Positions 9,982-18,648 of a stretch of 64,000 nucleotides of DNA are shown piece by piece. Source of the stretch: Pseudomonas azotoformans. Lineage in GTDB: Bacteria > Pseudomonadota > Gammaproteobacteria > Pseudomonadales > Pseudomonadaceae. The notes beneath the pieces were generated by a model. The model searched no databases, was not told where the DNA came from, and was given only the letters and a program-made list of their open reading frames with translations. Each line of letters starts with the position of its first letter. Position 1 is the stretch's first letter. Where the stretch lies: positions 1,178,001 through 1,242,000 of the forward strand of contig NZ_LT629702.1 in assembly GCF_900103345.1 (NCBI RefSeq), read 5' to 3'. Made by a program: the position numbers and the translations under genes.

Positions 9982-10794
9982 ATGGACATGCCCTCAGCTC
10001 AACAGGCGATTGCCTGCAACAAAGACGCCTGGGATCAATCGGCCGGTTTGCACAAGGCCACCGACACCTGGAACGCGTTGCTCAACAGCGTCGGCCAGGC
10101 GGACTTTTCCTGCCTGGATCCTACGATTACCGGGCTGCTGCAAGACGTTGGCGTGGCCGGCAAAGATGTGGTGCAACTGTGCTGCAACAATGGCCGCGAA
10201 AGCCTGTCGCTGTTTGGCCTCGGCGCACGCTCGGTGGTGGGCGTGGACCAATCCCCGGCGTTCCTCCAGCAGGCCCGGGAACTGGCTGATATCTCTCCGC
10301 ACAACCCGCAGTTCATCGAGAGTGACATCCATCACCTGCCGCCACCGTTGCACGGGCGTTTCGATATCGCCCTGGTGACCATTGGCGTGTTGGGGTGGAT
10401 GCCGGATGTAGCGTTGTTCATGCAGCATGTTGCCAGCACCCTGAAACCGGGTGGCACGTTGGTCATGTACGAAACCCACCCGTTTCTGGAGGTGTTCGAT
10501 CCACGGGCGCAAAACCCGTTCATGCCGGCCAGTTCCTACTTTCAGCGCGAGCCCTTCGTACTGCAGGAGTCGATTGTCTATGAGGGGCAGGGCGAAGTGG
10601 CCGGGCCGACGTCCTATTGGTATGTGCACACCCTGGGCGAGGTGGTCAGTGCCGCGGTTGGTGCCCAGTTGCAGATCGGTCACCTGCAGGAGTATCCCCA
10701 CTCCAACCGCGAAGAACTCTACGACCAATACGAGCACCAACCCGCACAATTACCGATGTGCTTTACCTTGACCGCTACCAAGCGTCTCGACTAA
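9982..10794 (+). CDS. Class I SAM-dependent methyltransferase
   Basis: A 270-residue protein with a Rossmann methyltransferase core: VVQLCCNNGRESL is motif I, followed by VVGVDQSPAFL (acidic residue binding the SAM ribose) and IALVTIGVLGWM as motif IV. The C-terminal third (FQREPFVLQE, YWYVHTLGE) is typical of small-molecule methyltransferases of the Methyltransf_25/11 group. The ATG is preceded by CTGGAGACGC. Substrate is unknown. It ends 9 bases from the convergent small gene. Confidence 0.85.
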   Translation: MDMPSAQQAIACNKDAWDQSAGLHKATDTWNALLNSVGQADFSCLDPTITGLLQDVGVAGKDVVQLCCNNGRESLSLFGLGARSVVGVDQSPAFLQQARELADISPHNPQFIESDIHHLPPPLHGRFDIALVTIGVLGWMPDVALFMQHVASTLKPGGTLVMYETHPFLEVFDPRAQNPFMPASSYFQREPFVLQESIVYEGQGEVAGPTSYWYVHTLGEVVSAAVGAQLQIGHLQEYPHSNREELYDQYEHQPAQLPMCFTLTATKRLD

Positions 10795-10802
10795 GGCGTC
10801 TT

Positions 10803-11189
10803 TCAGTCGCGGCGCACGAACGTGCGCATGGTTTGCCCAGGGCCTGTGCTGAACGTGGTTGGCCTGGGCATACCTTCGTCGGCGGCAATGAACACAAATT
10901 CATCACCGTCGAGGCGATAACTGGCGGGCAAGTGTTTGCCTGCGTCATCACCCATGGAGTCGATCCAGGTAATGCGCTTGGGCACGGTGCTGCTGTCCAG
11001 GAAAAAACGTCCTGCCAGCAATACCTCGCCGCTGACCGTCTTCACTTCGAAGCCGTCGCCGCTGATCGTGGTGATTGCGCCAGGGGCCGTGTGCGCGTCG
11101 ATGGGGTTGAGCAGGCCGCTGTCTTCGAGTGAGATCTGCTCCCACGCACCTTGGAGGGCTTGAAAGTCTGGGTCTGAAAGGGATGACAT
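10803..11189 (-). CDS. Small conserved protein, TIGR03067-like beta-barrel domain
   Basis: 128 residues from the ATG at 11189, which has AAGGAATTTGT just upstream; the longer frame from 11285 lacks a site. Blocks such as LQGAWEQIS, KRITWIDSMGDDAGK and PASYRLDGDEFVF match the pattern of a small lipocalin-like domain described in planctomycetes (TIGR03067) and found singly in many proteobacteria. No signal peptide. Function unknown. Confidence 0.7.
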   Translation of the reverse strand: MSSLSDPDFQALQGAWEQISLEDSGLLNPIDAHTAPGAITTISGDGFEVKTVSGEVLLAGRFFLDSSTVPKRITWIDSMGDDAGKHLPASYRLDGDEFVFIAADEGMPRPTTFSTGPGQTMRTFVRRD

Positions 11190-11467
11190 ACAAATTCCTT
11201 TTTGTTGAAGGGGAAATCGTCGATGGCGATGCCTTTTATCATTTGAGGCCTGATTACGCAGCACATTCGCAAGACAGCTTTTCACAACTCTTAGTTAACT
11301 TTTGGTTACAACCTGTGGCTAAATAACTGCAAAGGGCCACGCGCCGGGTGGTCACTCAGCCGGTCGTGCCGATTGTGTGAATTGTGATTTCAGGTGCTGC
11401 TATCCATCCTCGTCCGTTGTGGGCACGCAGGAGCAGCCTGTTCTCTTCTGACTTGTGACGAAATCCC

Positions 11468-12367
11468 TTGAAACTCATCATTGTTGTTCTCTACGTTGCC
11501 TCGATTGCGTATGTACACGTGCGTGGGCGGGTGCGGCATAAGCTGGGCCGCCAACTCAGCGATCATTCGACCTTCCTGGCGCCGATCAACTGCTTTCTCT
11601 ATCTCTTCTCCAAACTGCCCAGCCGACCCTATCTGTCGCCCAGCGATTTCCCTGACCTGAGCCCGCTCCAGGAGCATTGGCAGGAGATCCGCGAGGAAGG
11701 CCAGAACCTGCTGCGCGCCGGCGAAATCAAGCGTTCGGAGCAGTACAACGACGTGGGTTTCAATTCGTTCTTCAAGTCGGGCTGGAAGCGCTTCTATCTG
11801 AAATGGTATGGCGACAGCCACCCATCGGCGATGAAACTGTGCCCGCGTACCACCGAGCTGGTGCAGGGCATCGGTTCGATCAAGGCTGCGATGTTCGCCG
11901 AACTGCCACCGGGCTCCAAGCTGGTGCGCCACCGCGACCCGTATGCCGGTTCGTATCGCTATCACCTGGGCCTGGACACGCCGAACGACCCGGGCTGCTA
12001 CATCAACGTGGACGGCGAGAACTACTACTGGCGTGATGGCGAGCCGGTGATGTTCGACGAGACTTACATCCACTATGCCGAAAACACCACGCAACAGAAC
12101 CGCATCATTCTGTTCTGCGATATCGAGCGCCCGATGAAATACCGTTGGGCCGCAGCGTTCAATCGTTGGTTCAGCCGTACCGTGATGGCGGCTGCCGGTT
12201 CGCCCAACGATGCCGGTGACAAGACGGGCGGCCTCAACCGCGCCTTCACCCGGCTGTACAAAATTCGGCTGCGCGGTAAAGAGCTGAAAAAGCGCAACCG
12301 TACACGTTATTACCTGGAAAAATGGGCGATCTTTGCCGGGCTGGCGGCCATTTTCCTGCTGATCTGA
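11468..12367 (+). CDS. lpxO: Lipid A 2-hydroxylase LpxO
   Basis: A 299-residue Fe(II)/2-oxoglutarate oxygenase of the aspartyl/asparaginyl beta-hydroxylase family with hydrophobic segments at both ends, as in LpxO. The iron ligands are visible in VRHRDPYAGSYRYH (HxD) and the distal ETYIHYAENTTQQNR block; the arginine after it would bind 2-oxoglutarate. LpxO hydroxylates a secondary acyl chain of lipid A at the inner membrane. The best start is the TTG at 11468, whose MKLII protein start matches the family; no ATG suits. It faces ligD, 16 bases away. Confidence 0.93.
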   Translation: MKLIIVVLYVASIAYVHVRGRVRHKLGRQLSDHSTFLAPINCFLYLFSKLPSRPYLSPSDFPDLSPLQEHWQEIREEGQNLLRAGEIKRSEQYNDVGFNSFFKSGWKRFYLKWYGDSHPSAMKLCPRTTELVQGIGSIKAAMFAELPPGSKLVRHRDPYAGSYRYHLGLDTPNDPGCYINVDGENYYWRDGEPVMFDETYIHYAENTTQQNRIILFCDIERPMKYRWAAAFNRWFSRTVMAAAGSPNDAGDKTGGLNRAFTRLYKIRLRGKELKKRNRTRYYLEKWAIFAGLAAIFLLI

Positions 12368-12383
12368 CTGTTTCGGGCGTCAT

Positions 12384-14849
12384 TCACTTCGGTGGATGAG
12401 CGCCCAGTTTGTCCCACATCTTCTTGCTGATCTTCTGCCGATTGGCATAGCCTTCCCAGGGATCGCCCTGCAACCCGTCCAGACGCTGCTGCAGGTTGGC
12501 CACTGTCCATTGCTGTGCACTGCGCAACCCCTTCAATTCCTCACGACTGACCGGCACCGACACCGGCAATCCCGGCCGCGCCCGCACAGAGTAGGCGGCC
12601 ACGGTGCTGGCGCCCCGCGCATTACGCAGGTAGTCGATGAAGATCTTGCCGACCCGGTTTTTCGGTCCTGACGTCGCGGTAAAACGTTCCGGCAGTTGCT
12701 CGGTCATGAACTGGGCAATCGCTTTGGCGAATGCCTTGACGGTATCCCAGTTGTCCCGCCGCGCCAGCGGCACGACCAGGTGCAGGCCTTTGCCGCCACT
12801 GGTTTTGACGAAGGCTTGCAAGCCCAGCTCGTCCAGGACCGAAAGGGTGAGTTGCGCTGCTTCCTGCATGCTTTTCCACGGCAGCGCGGGGTCGGGGTCG
12901 AGGTCGAGTACAAACAGGTCCGGGGTTTCGATCTTGTCGACAGTGGCGCCCCAGGTATGAAACTCCACGGTGCCCATTTGCACCGCCCCGAGCAACGCCT
13001 CGGTACTGTCGACTTCCATCAGGCGCGCATGGCCGGGATCGAGTGCCTGTTCCAACTGCTTGATGTTGGGAATGGCCAGGCGCTCCGAATGTTTCTGGAA
13101 GAACTGCTCGCCCTCGATGCCTTCGGGTGCCCTCAGCAGTGACACGGGACGGTGACGCAGAAAAGGCAGGATCCACTCGCTGATGCTGTTGTAGAACTGC
13201 GCCAATTGCTCCTTCTGCATGCCGCTCTGCTTATCGATCACGCGGTCCGGGTGGGTGATCTTCACGGTGCCGGTGGTTTTTTTCGCAGATTTCATGGATT
13301 TGACCGTGCGCGGTTGCTCATGAATGACCTGTGCGGCCGGTTTGTCGGTGCGCATCGCGACAAACGCCGCCTGGCGGATCACCCCCTCACGGGTCCATTC
13401 GGCAAACTGCACTTCGCCGACCAGTGTCGGTTCCACCCAGTGCACGTTACGGGCCTGGGCTCTGGGCAGGGCTTTTTCAAGGGGCGATGACTTACGCTCC
13501 AATGGCCTGAGTTGCGCATGGATCGCCTTCAGTGACGCTTGATCAAACCCGGTGCCTACGCGTCCGGCGTACACCAATCCCGAGGTGTCATTCACTGCCA
13601 GCAGCAGTGCACCGAAACCGCTGCGCGAACCCTGCGGGCGGGTGTAGCCGACAATCACGAATTCCTGGCGCAGGCGGCATTTGAGCTTGATCCAATCGGC
13701 GTTGCGACTGGACACATAAGGGCTGCCCAGGCGCTTGCCGATCACGCCCTCAAGGGCCAGGTCACAGGCGCTTTCAAAAATGTCCCGGTGATGGGCGGTA
13801 AAGGCTTCGGAGAACCGTAATAGTTTGCTTCTGCTGCCAGCCAACGCAGTCTTAAGCGCTGCACGACGATCCTCGACGGGGGCTTCGCGCTGATCCTGGC
13901 CATCCAGGAACGGCGCATCGAACAGGTAGTAGACAATGTCCAGGCTGCGTCCGATATCAAACGCGTTTTGCAGCGCCTGGAAGTCCGGCAGGCCGTCGCC
14001 GTTGAGGCTGACGACTTCGCCGTCGAGCCAGCTGTCGTTGAGCTTCAAAGCTTGCAAGGCCTTGGTCTGGCGCGGCAGGCGGTCGGTCCAGTCGTGGCCG
14101 TTGCGCGTGAACAGCCGCACCTCGCCGTCGCGGATGCGCGCGAGCATGCGGTAACCGTCGAACTTGATTTCGTACTGCCAATCGCCCTCGGGCGCGCGAT
14201 CCACCAGGGTGGCCAATTGCGGGGTGAAGTGCTCTGGCAGGGCGGCCTTGGTTTTCCGGGGTTTTGCGCGAGGCTTGGGTTTACCCACCGAGGCGGCGCT
14301 GAGCACGCTGTCCGGCTGGGCCTGGACAATATCGTAGTCTTCGGCGGGGCGTGCCTGCGCGTCCTGTTCCTTGATCAGCAGCCATTGCTCCTTATCGCCG
14401 CTGCCCTTCAAGCGCGTGCGGACCAGTGCCCAATCGCCGGCCAGCTTCTCGCCGACCAGGGTGAACTTGAGCTTGCCGGCGGCGTAGGCTTTGCGCGGAT
14501 CGTCATGGGGTTGCCACACGCCACGGTCCCACACAATGACCTCACCCGCGCCGTACTGGCCTGCGGGGATATTGCCTTCGAAGCTGCCGTAGTCGAGGGG
14601 GTGATCTTCGACATGCACAGCCAGGCGCTTCTGTGCAGGGTCCAGGCTCGGGCCTTTGGGTACTGCCCAGCTGAGCAGCACACCATCCAGCTCCAGGCGA
14701 AAGTCATAGTGCAGGTTGCGCGCGGCATGTTTCTGGATCACGAAGGACAGCGCCGACGCCTTGCGTTTACCTGCGGGCGCACGGCCTGCCGGTTCGCCGG
14801 TAATGCCGAAGTCGCGCTTGCGGTTGTAGTCGCTCAGGGGCTTGGGCAT
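12384..14849 (-). CDS. ligD: NHEJ DNA ligase D (phosphoesterase-ligase-polymerase)
   Basis: An 821-residue three-domain protein in the pseudomonad order. An N-terminal 3'-phosphoesterase (about 10-160, HYDFRLELDG and VHVEDHPLDY) is followed by the ATP-dependent ligase (about 205-510, nucleotidyl Lys229 in EIKFDGYR). A C-terminal primase/polymerase (about 550-800) carries FVLDLDPD as its catalytic acids and SGGKGLH. It seals ends held by Ku during non-homologous end joining. It starts 3 bases after the ku stop, so the pair is one operon. Confidence 0.96.
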   Translation of the reverse strand: MPKPLSDYNRKRDFGITGEPAGRAPAGKRKASALSFVIQKHAARNLHYDFRLELDGVLLSWAVPKGPSLDPAQKRLAVHVEDHPLDYGSFEGNIPAGQYGAGEVIVWDRGVWQPHDDPRKAYAAGKLKFTLVGEKLAGDWALVRTRLKGSGDKEQWLLIKEQDAQARPAEDYDIVQAQPDSVLSAASVGKPKPRAKPRKTKAALPEHFTPQLATLVDRAPEGDWQYEIKFDGYRMLARIRDGEVRLFTRNGHDWTDRLPRQTKALQALKLNDSWLDGEVVSLNGDGLPDFQALQNAFDIGRSLDIVYYLFDAPFLDGQDQREAPVEDRRAALKTALAGSRSKLLRFSEAFTAHHRDIFESACDLALEGVIGKRLGSPYVSSRNADWIKLKCRLRQEFVIVGYTRPQGSRSGFGALLLAVNDTSGLVYAGRVGTGFDQASLKAIHAQLRPLERKSSPLEKALPRAQARNVHWVEPTLVGEVQFAEWTREGVIRQAAFVAMRTDKPAAQVIHEQPRTVKSMKSAKKTTGTVKITHPDRVIDKQSGMQKEQLAQFYNSISEWILPFLRHRPVSLLRAPEGIEGEQFFQKHSERLAIPNIKQLEQALDPGHARLMEVDSTEALLGAVQMGTVEFHTWGATVDKIETPDLFVLDLDPDPALPWKSMQEAAQLTLSVLDELGLQAFVKTSGGKGLHLVVPLARRDNWDTVKAFAKAIAQFMTEQLPERFTATSGPKNRVGKIFIDYLRNARGASTVAAYSVRARPGLPVSVPVSREELKGLRSAQQWTVANLQQRLDGLQGDPWEGYANRQKISKKMWDKLGAHPPK

Positions 14850-14852
14850 GAC

Positions 14853-15686
14853 TTATGAGGCCTTGGTGGTTTTCTTTGCGGCGGGCTTCTTGGCGGGCTT
14901 GCCGGCCAGGCTGCGCTTGAGCAATTCCGTCAGGTCGATCACGTCGGCGGACTTGCGCTCTTCACTGTCTTGGCGGGTTTCCACATCTTCGATCTTGCCG
15001 GACTTGGCCTTCTTGGCCACCAGCGCCATGATTTTTTCCTGGAAGCTGTCGCGGTAATCATCAGGCTTCCAGTCAGCGCTCATGTCGTCGACCAGGCGCT
15101 TGGCCATGTCCAGCTCACCTTTGGCCAGGCTGGGTTTGGTCACGTCGCTGCCCAGTTCCAGTTCGTCCAGGCTGCGCACTTCGGCAGGCCAGCGCAGCAT
15201 CACCAGTACCAGCGCCGACTCCAGCGGCATGAGTGCCGCCAGATGTTGCTTGGTGTGCAGGACCACGTTGGCCAGCGCGACTTTGCGGGTCTTGCTCAGC
15301 GTTTCCCGCAGCAGCGCGTAGACCTTGCCACCGCGTTTGTCCGGCGCCAGGAAGTAGGGCGTATCGATGTTCTGCAGCGGGATCTGGTCGCTGGCGACAA
15401 ACGCGATGATCTCGATGGTCTGGGTCGACTTGGGGTGGGCCGAGCGGATTTCCTCTTCGCTGAGCACCACGTAGCGGCCTTTCTTGAAGGCGACACCCTT
15501 GACGATATTGTCCTTGGTGACTTCCTTGCCGGTGGTCTTGTTGATGCGCTTGTAGCCGACCGGGTCCATGCTGCGCTTGTCCAGCCAGTCAAAGTCAACG
15601 CCCTGCGATGAAGTGGCCGAGACCAGCGACACCGGGATATGCACCAGGCCAAAGCTGATGGCGCCTTTCCAGATGGCTCGTGGCAT
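14853..15686 (-). CDS. ku: Non-homologous end joining protein Ku
   Basis: A 277-residue bacterial Ku. It begins ARAIWKGAISFGLVHIPVSL, the family hallmark. The core beta-barrel includes DFDWLDKRSMDPVGYKRIN and the bridging DTPYFLAPDKRGGK. The C terminus is Lys/Ala-rich (about 245-277), as in most bacterial Ku proteins, and may bind DNA or LigD. It lies immediately upstream of ligD. Confidence 0.96.
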   Translation of the reverse strand: MPRAIWKGAISFGLVHIPVSLVSATSSQGVDFDWLDKRSMDPVGYKRINKTTGKEVTKDNIVKGVAFKKGRYVVLSEEEIRSAHPKSTQTIEIIAFVASDQIPLQNIDTPYFLAPDKRGGKVYALLRETLSKTRKVALANVVLHTKQHLAALMPLESALVLVMLRWPAEVRSLDELELGSDVTKPSLAKGELDMAKRLVDDMSADWKPDDYRDSFQEKIMALVAKKAKSGKIEDVETRQDSEERKSADVIDLTELLKRSLAGKPAKKPAAKKTTKAS

Positions 15687-15871
15687 AGGTGCGATTCCTT
15701 GAGTTGAGGTTGTGTTCTGGTGACTCGGCGCCGGTATGAAAAGTTTCCCCAGGCGGATGCGCGGACAGATCGTGTTACACCTGATGAGAAACTATTTAGT
15801 GTCGAAAGCCGAACCCAAGGCGTAGCGTGTTATCGAAAGCACGTACTCCTCACTCCCGAGAGGCTTTGTCA

Positions 15872-16186
15872 ATGAACACTTGTATGCGTCACGTTGCAGC
15901 GCTGCTGTTGGGCCTGGCCCTGGTTCCTGTGGTCCAGGCGCAAAACCTGCCCGGCAGCAACAACGCCAACAACGGCCCGATCCACCGGGCCAACCCCAAC
16001 AGCATGCAGGGCACCCAGCCCAACGCGCCGGCGATTCGCGGGATTCAGACCGGGCCGACCACCCGCACGCCGACCCTGGAAAACGGCGGCATTGGCAACA
16101 GCTACCCCAAGCGCGATGCCGCTCCCAGCCGCCCGGCCACCGAAACCAAAGCCCCCACTTATGATGCCAACGGCAATCGCCGGTAA
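15872..16186 (+). CDS. Small exported Asn/Pro-rich protein of unknown function
   Basis: 104 residues from the ATG at 15872, preceded by GAGAGG. The signal peptide is clear (MNTCMRHVAALLLGLALVPV, cleavage after VQAQ). The mature part is low-complexity, rich in Asn, Pro, Thr and Gly (NNANNGPIHRANPNSMQGTQ), and ends YDANGNRR, with no Cys. It looks intrinsically disordered. It lies 12 bases upstream of the sugar dehydrogenase and is probably co-transcribed with it. A longer frame from 15827 would hide the signal peptide. Confidence 0.75.
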   Translation: MNTCMRHVAALLLGLALVPVVQAQNLPGSNNANNGPIHRANPNSMQGTQPNAPAIRGIQTGPTTRTPTLENGGIGNSYPKRDAAPSRPATETKAPTYDANGNRR

Positions 16187-16198
16187 GGATTCCGTCTT

Positions 16199-17356
16199 AT
16201 GTTTCTACGCAAAACCCTGCTAGCCGCGCTGTGCGCAACCTCTCTGCTGCCGTTGACGGCTAGTTTCGCAGCCGATGCCCGGCAGTTCCCCAGTGAACAA
16301 GGCAGCATCACTGTCACGCCGATCGCCAAAGGCCTTGACCATCCCTGGGCCGTGGCTTTTCTGCCGGACAAGCAAGGTTTCCTGGTCACCGAACGGCCTG
16401 GCCACCTGCGTTTTGTCAGCCCTGACGGGAAATTGTCCGCGCCACTGACGGGCGTGCCTGAAGTGTGGGCCAAAGGGCAGGGCGGCTTGCTGGACGTGGT
16501 GCTGTCGCCGGACTTCAAGCAGGACCGCATGGTCTACCTTTCCTACGCCGAAGGTGGCGGCAAGGGCGGAACAGCCGGTACTGCGGTAGGGCGTGGACGT
16601 CTGGCGGCTGACCTCAGTGGCCTGACCGACTTCAAAGTGATCCTGCGCCAGGAGCCGAAGCTGTCCACCGGCAATCACTTCGGTTCACGCCTGGCCTTCG
16701 ACCGCGACGGTTATTTGTTTGTGACCCTGGGCGAAAACAACGACCGCCCGACCGCCCAGGACCTCGACAAACTGCAGGGCAAGGTGGTGCGCATCTACCC
16801 CGACGGCCGCGTGCCGGATGACAACCCCTTCGTCGGCCAGCCAGGCGTGCGCCCGGAGATCTGGTCCTACGGCCAGCGCAACCCCCAGGGCCTGGCGCTG
16901 AATCCCTGGAGTGGCACGATCTGGGAAAATGAACATGGGCCACGCGGGGGGGACGAGATCAATATCATCGAGCGTGGCAAGAATTACGGCTGGCCGTTGG
17001 CGACCCACGGCATCAACTACTCTCTGGCACCGATTCCCGAAGCCAAAGGCAAGACCGCGGAAGGCACCGTGCCGCCCCATCATGTCTGGGAAAAATCACC
17101 GGGTATCAGCGGCATGGCATTCTACGATGCAGACCGCTTCAAGCCTTGGCAGCACAATGTGTTCATCGGCGCGCTGGCCAGCCAGGAACTGATCCGCTTG
17201 CAGTTCGACGGTGACAAGGTGATTCACGAGGAGCGTTTGCTGGGCGCTTTGAAAGCGCGGGTTCGCGATGTACGGCAGGGGCCGGATGGCTTTTTGTATG
17301 TGCTGACAGATGAGGATGATGGCGTGCTATACCGAGTCGGCCTCAATCAGGACTGA
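16199..17356 (+). CDS. Periplasmic PQQ-dependent aldose/sorbosone-type sugar dehydrogenase
   Basis: 385 residues with a signal peptide (LLPLTASFAADA). A six-bladed beta-propeller of the soluble PQQ glucose/sorbosone dehydrogenase family follows: DHPWAVAFLPD with the catalytic His, NHFGSRLAFDRDG, YGQRNPQGLALNPWSG, and NEHGPRGGDEIN for Ca2+/PQQ binding. It resembles E. coli YliI/Asd. It would oxidise aldoses in the periplasm and pass electrons to the respiratory chain. AAGGATTCC precedes the ATG. Confidence 0.92.
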   Translation: MFLRKTLLAALCATSLLPLTASFAADARQFPSEQGSITVTPIAKGLDHPWAVAFLPDKQGFLVTERPGHLRFVSPDGKLSAPLTGVPEVWAKGQGGLLDVVLSPDFKQDRMVYLSYAEGGGKGGTAGTAVGRGRLAADLSGLTDFKVILRQEPKLSTGNHFGSRLAFDRDGYLFVTLGENNDRPTAQDLDKLQGKVVRIYPDGRVPDDNPFVGQPGVRPEIWSYGQRNPQGLALNPWSGTIWENEHGPRGGDEINIIERGKNYGWPLATHGINYSLAPIPEAKGKTAEGTVPPHHVWEKSPGISGMAFYDADRFKPWQHNVFIGALASQELIRLQFDGDKVIHEERLLGALKARVRDVRQGPDGFLYVLTDEDDGVLYRVGLNQD

Positions 17357-17386
17357 AGCCGACAACAACCTTTAGGCGCCCGGCTG

Positions 17387-17422
17387 GCCGGCGATGGCGA
17401 TTCAAGCAACGCCATCGCCGGC
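17387..17422. repeat. Perfect 13-bp stem hairpin, REP-like or bidirectional terminator
   Basis: GCCGGCGATGGCG at 17387-17399 pairs perfectly with 17410-17422 across a 10-base loop. It lies between two convergent genes. The arm resembles the GCCGGCGATGG core of another Pseudomonas REP class. No T-run follows on either strand, so REP origin is as likely as terminator function. Confidence 0.65.
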
Positions 17423-17427
17423 AAGGT

Positions 17428-17907
17428 TTACAGGCCCAGGTCAGACAGCCCCGGATGATCATCCGGGCGCCGTCCCAGCGGCCAGTGGAACTTGCGCTCG
17501 CTTTCCTTGATCGGCATGTCGTTGATGCAGGCAAAACGATTGGCCATCAGGCCGTTCTCGTCGAATTCCCAGTTCTCGTTGCCATAGGAACGGAACCAGT
17601 TGCCCGAATCATCGTGCCACTCATAGGCATACCGCACCGCAATGCGATTGTCGGTAAACGCCCACAGCTCCTTGATCAGCCGATAATCCAGCTCCTTGGC
17701 CCATTTACGGGTCAGGAAACCCTTGGCTTCTTCGCGGTTATGGGCGAACTCGGCGCGGTTGCGCCACTGCGTATCAAGGGTGTAGGCCAGGGACACCCGG
17801 TGGGGGTCGCGGGAGTTCCAGCCGTCTTCGGCCAAACGCACTTTTTCGATGGCCGATGCGCGGGTAAACGGCGGCAGGGGCGGACGTGTTTCTGCAGTCG
17901 ATGACAT
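17428..17907 (-). CDS. DUF1348 / NTF2-like protein
   Basis: 159 residues from the ATG at 17907. SNTF2-like fold signs are [19 protein letters not shown] at the N terminus and [20 protein letters not shown] in the sheet. The family (PF07080, DUF1348) is soluble and of unknown activity. It lies downstream of, and on the same strand as, the TetR regulator, so it is probably its target. The frame from 17997 adds a start with no family support. Confidence 0.85.
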   Translation of the reverse strand: MSSTAETRPPLPPFTRASAIEKVRLAEDGWNSRDPHRVSLAYTLDTQWRNRAEFAHNREEAKGFLTRKWAKELDYRLIKELWAFTDNRIAVRYAYEWHDDSGNWFRSYGNENWEFDENGLMANRFACINDMPIKESERKFHWPLGRRPDDHPGLSDLGL

Positions 17908-17959
17908 GGGGCAGTTCCTCAAACAATCAGGGTGGGTTGAAAGTTGCGCCGTTGTGCGA

Positions 17960-18523
17960 TCAAAGTCCCAACAAGGTTTGCGCCATGCATTGCGCATTAT
18001 CGGCAGCTGTTGAATCGCCCATCACCAGGGCAACGGTAATGGCGCCATCGACCAGGATCAGCAGGTGCGCGGCCTGCCGTTCAGGGTCGGGGGTGCCATG
18101 TGCTTGACACAGTTCGAGCAGGTACTCGAACAGTTTCTGTTTGTGGGCCTTGGCCAGTTGGCGCACCGGGTCCTGCGGGTCGCCGGTTTCGCCGCTGGTG
18201 TTGATGAAGGCACAGCCACGGAAATCGGCGGAGCCAAACCAGGTTTTCAGTGCATCGAACACCGCCAGCAGGCGTTCTCCGGTGCCTTCGCTACATTCCA
18301 CCTCTGTGCGCAGCCACTGCATCCAGCGCTCGTCGCGACGCTGCAGGGCGGCAATCACCAAATCGTCTTTATTGGCGAAGTAGCGGTAAATGCTTTTTCG
18401 CGAGACGCCAGCGGTTTTCACCAGGAAGTCCATGCCGGTGGCGGCGATGCCGTGGCGATAGATCAACTTTTCGGTGACGTCGAGAATGATGTCGCGGGTT
18501 TCATTACTGGTCATGTCGTTCAT
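17960..18523 (-). CDS. TetR-family regulator
   Basis: About 187 residues from the ATG at 18523 or 18514. The N-terminal helix-turn-helix is canonical ([20 protein letters not shown], then ANKDDLV). The C-terminal ligand domain resembles YcdC-type regulators ([20 protein letters not shown]), which includes a conserved Cys that might sense electrophiles. It is upstream of the NTF2-like gene on the same strand, with a palindrome in its own promoter. Confidence 0.92.
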   Translation of the reverse strand: MNDMTSNETRDIILDVTEKLIYRHGIAATGMDFLVKTAGVSRKSIYRYFANKDDLVIAALQRRDERWMQWLRTEVECSEGTGERLLAVFDALKTWFGSADFRGCAFINTSGETGDPQDPVRQLAKAHKQKLFEYLLELCQAHGTPDPERQAAHLLILVDGAITVALVMGDSTAADNAQCMAQTLLGL

Positions 18524-18535
18524 GTTGCGAACAGT

Positions 18536-18549
18536 AGAACGATCGTTCT
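18536..18549. promoter_or_regulatory. Palindromic TetR operator
   Basis: AGAACGATCGTTCT is a perfect 14-bp palindrome, 13 bases upstream of the tetR ATG. Its form (GAACGATCGTTC) is typical of operators bound by TetR proteins of the YcdC/AcnR kind. It suggests auto-repression together with the NTF2-like gene. Confidence 0.8.
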
Positions 18550-18591
18550 TCTTGGTCAATCAGAATTTTTCCATGCGCCACGGCAAGACCT

Positions 18592-18622
18592 GAGGCCCCC
18601 CATGGTGTAAGCTCGGGGCCTC
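18592..18622. other. GAGGCCCC/GGGGCCTC hairpin upstream of pssA
   Basis: An 8-bp perfect stem with a 15-base loop lies 27 bases before the pssA ATG. No T-run follows it. It could be a 5' UTR structure or a remnant; the role is unknown. Confidence 0.4.
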
Positions 18623-18648
18623 TTCGGATTCGACCCATTGCGAGCCTT

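Noticed and set aside
17387..17422. Certain terminator after the sugar dehydrogenase
   Set aside because: The stem is excellent but no T-run follows on either strand and it resembles a REP arm, so it is listed only as a REP-like or terminator hairpin.
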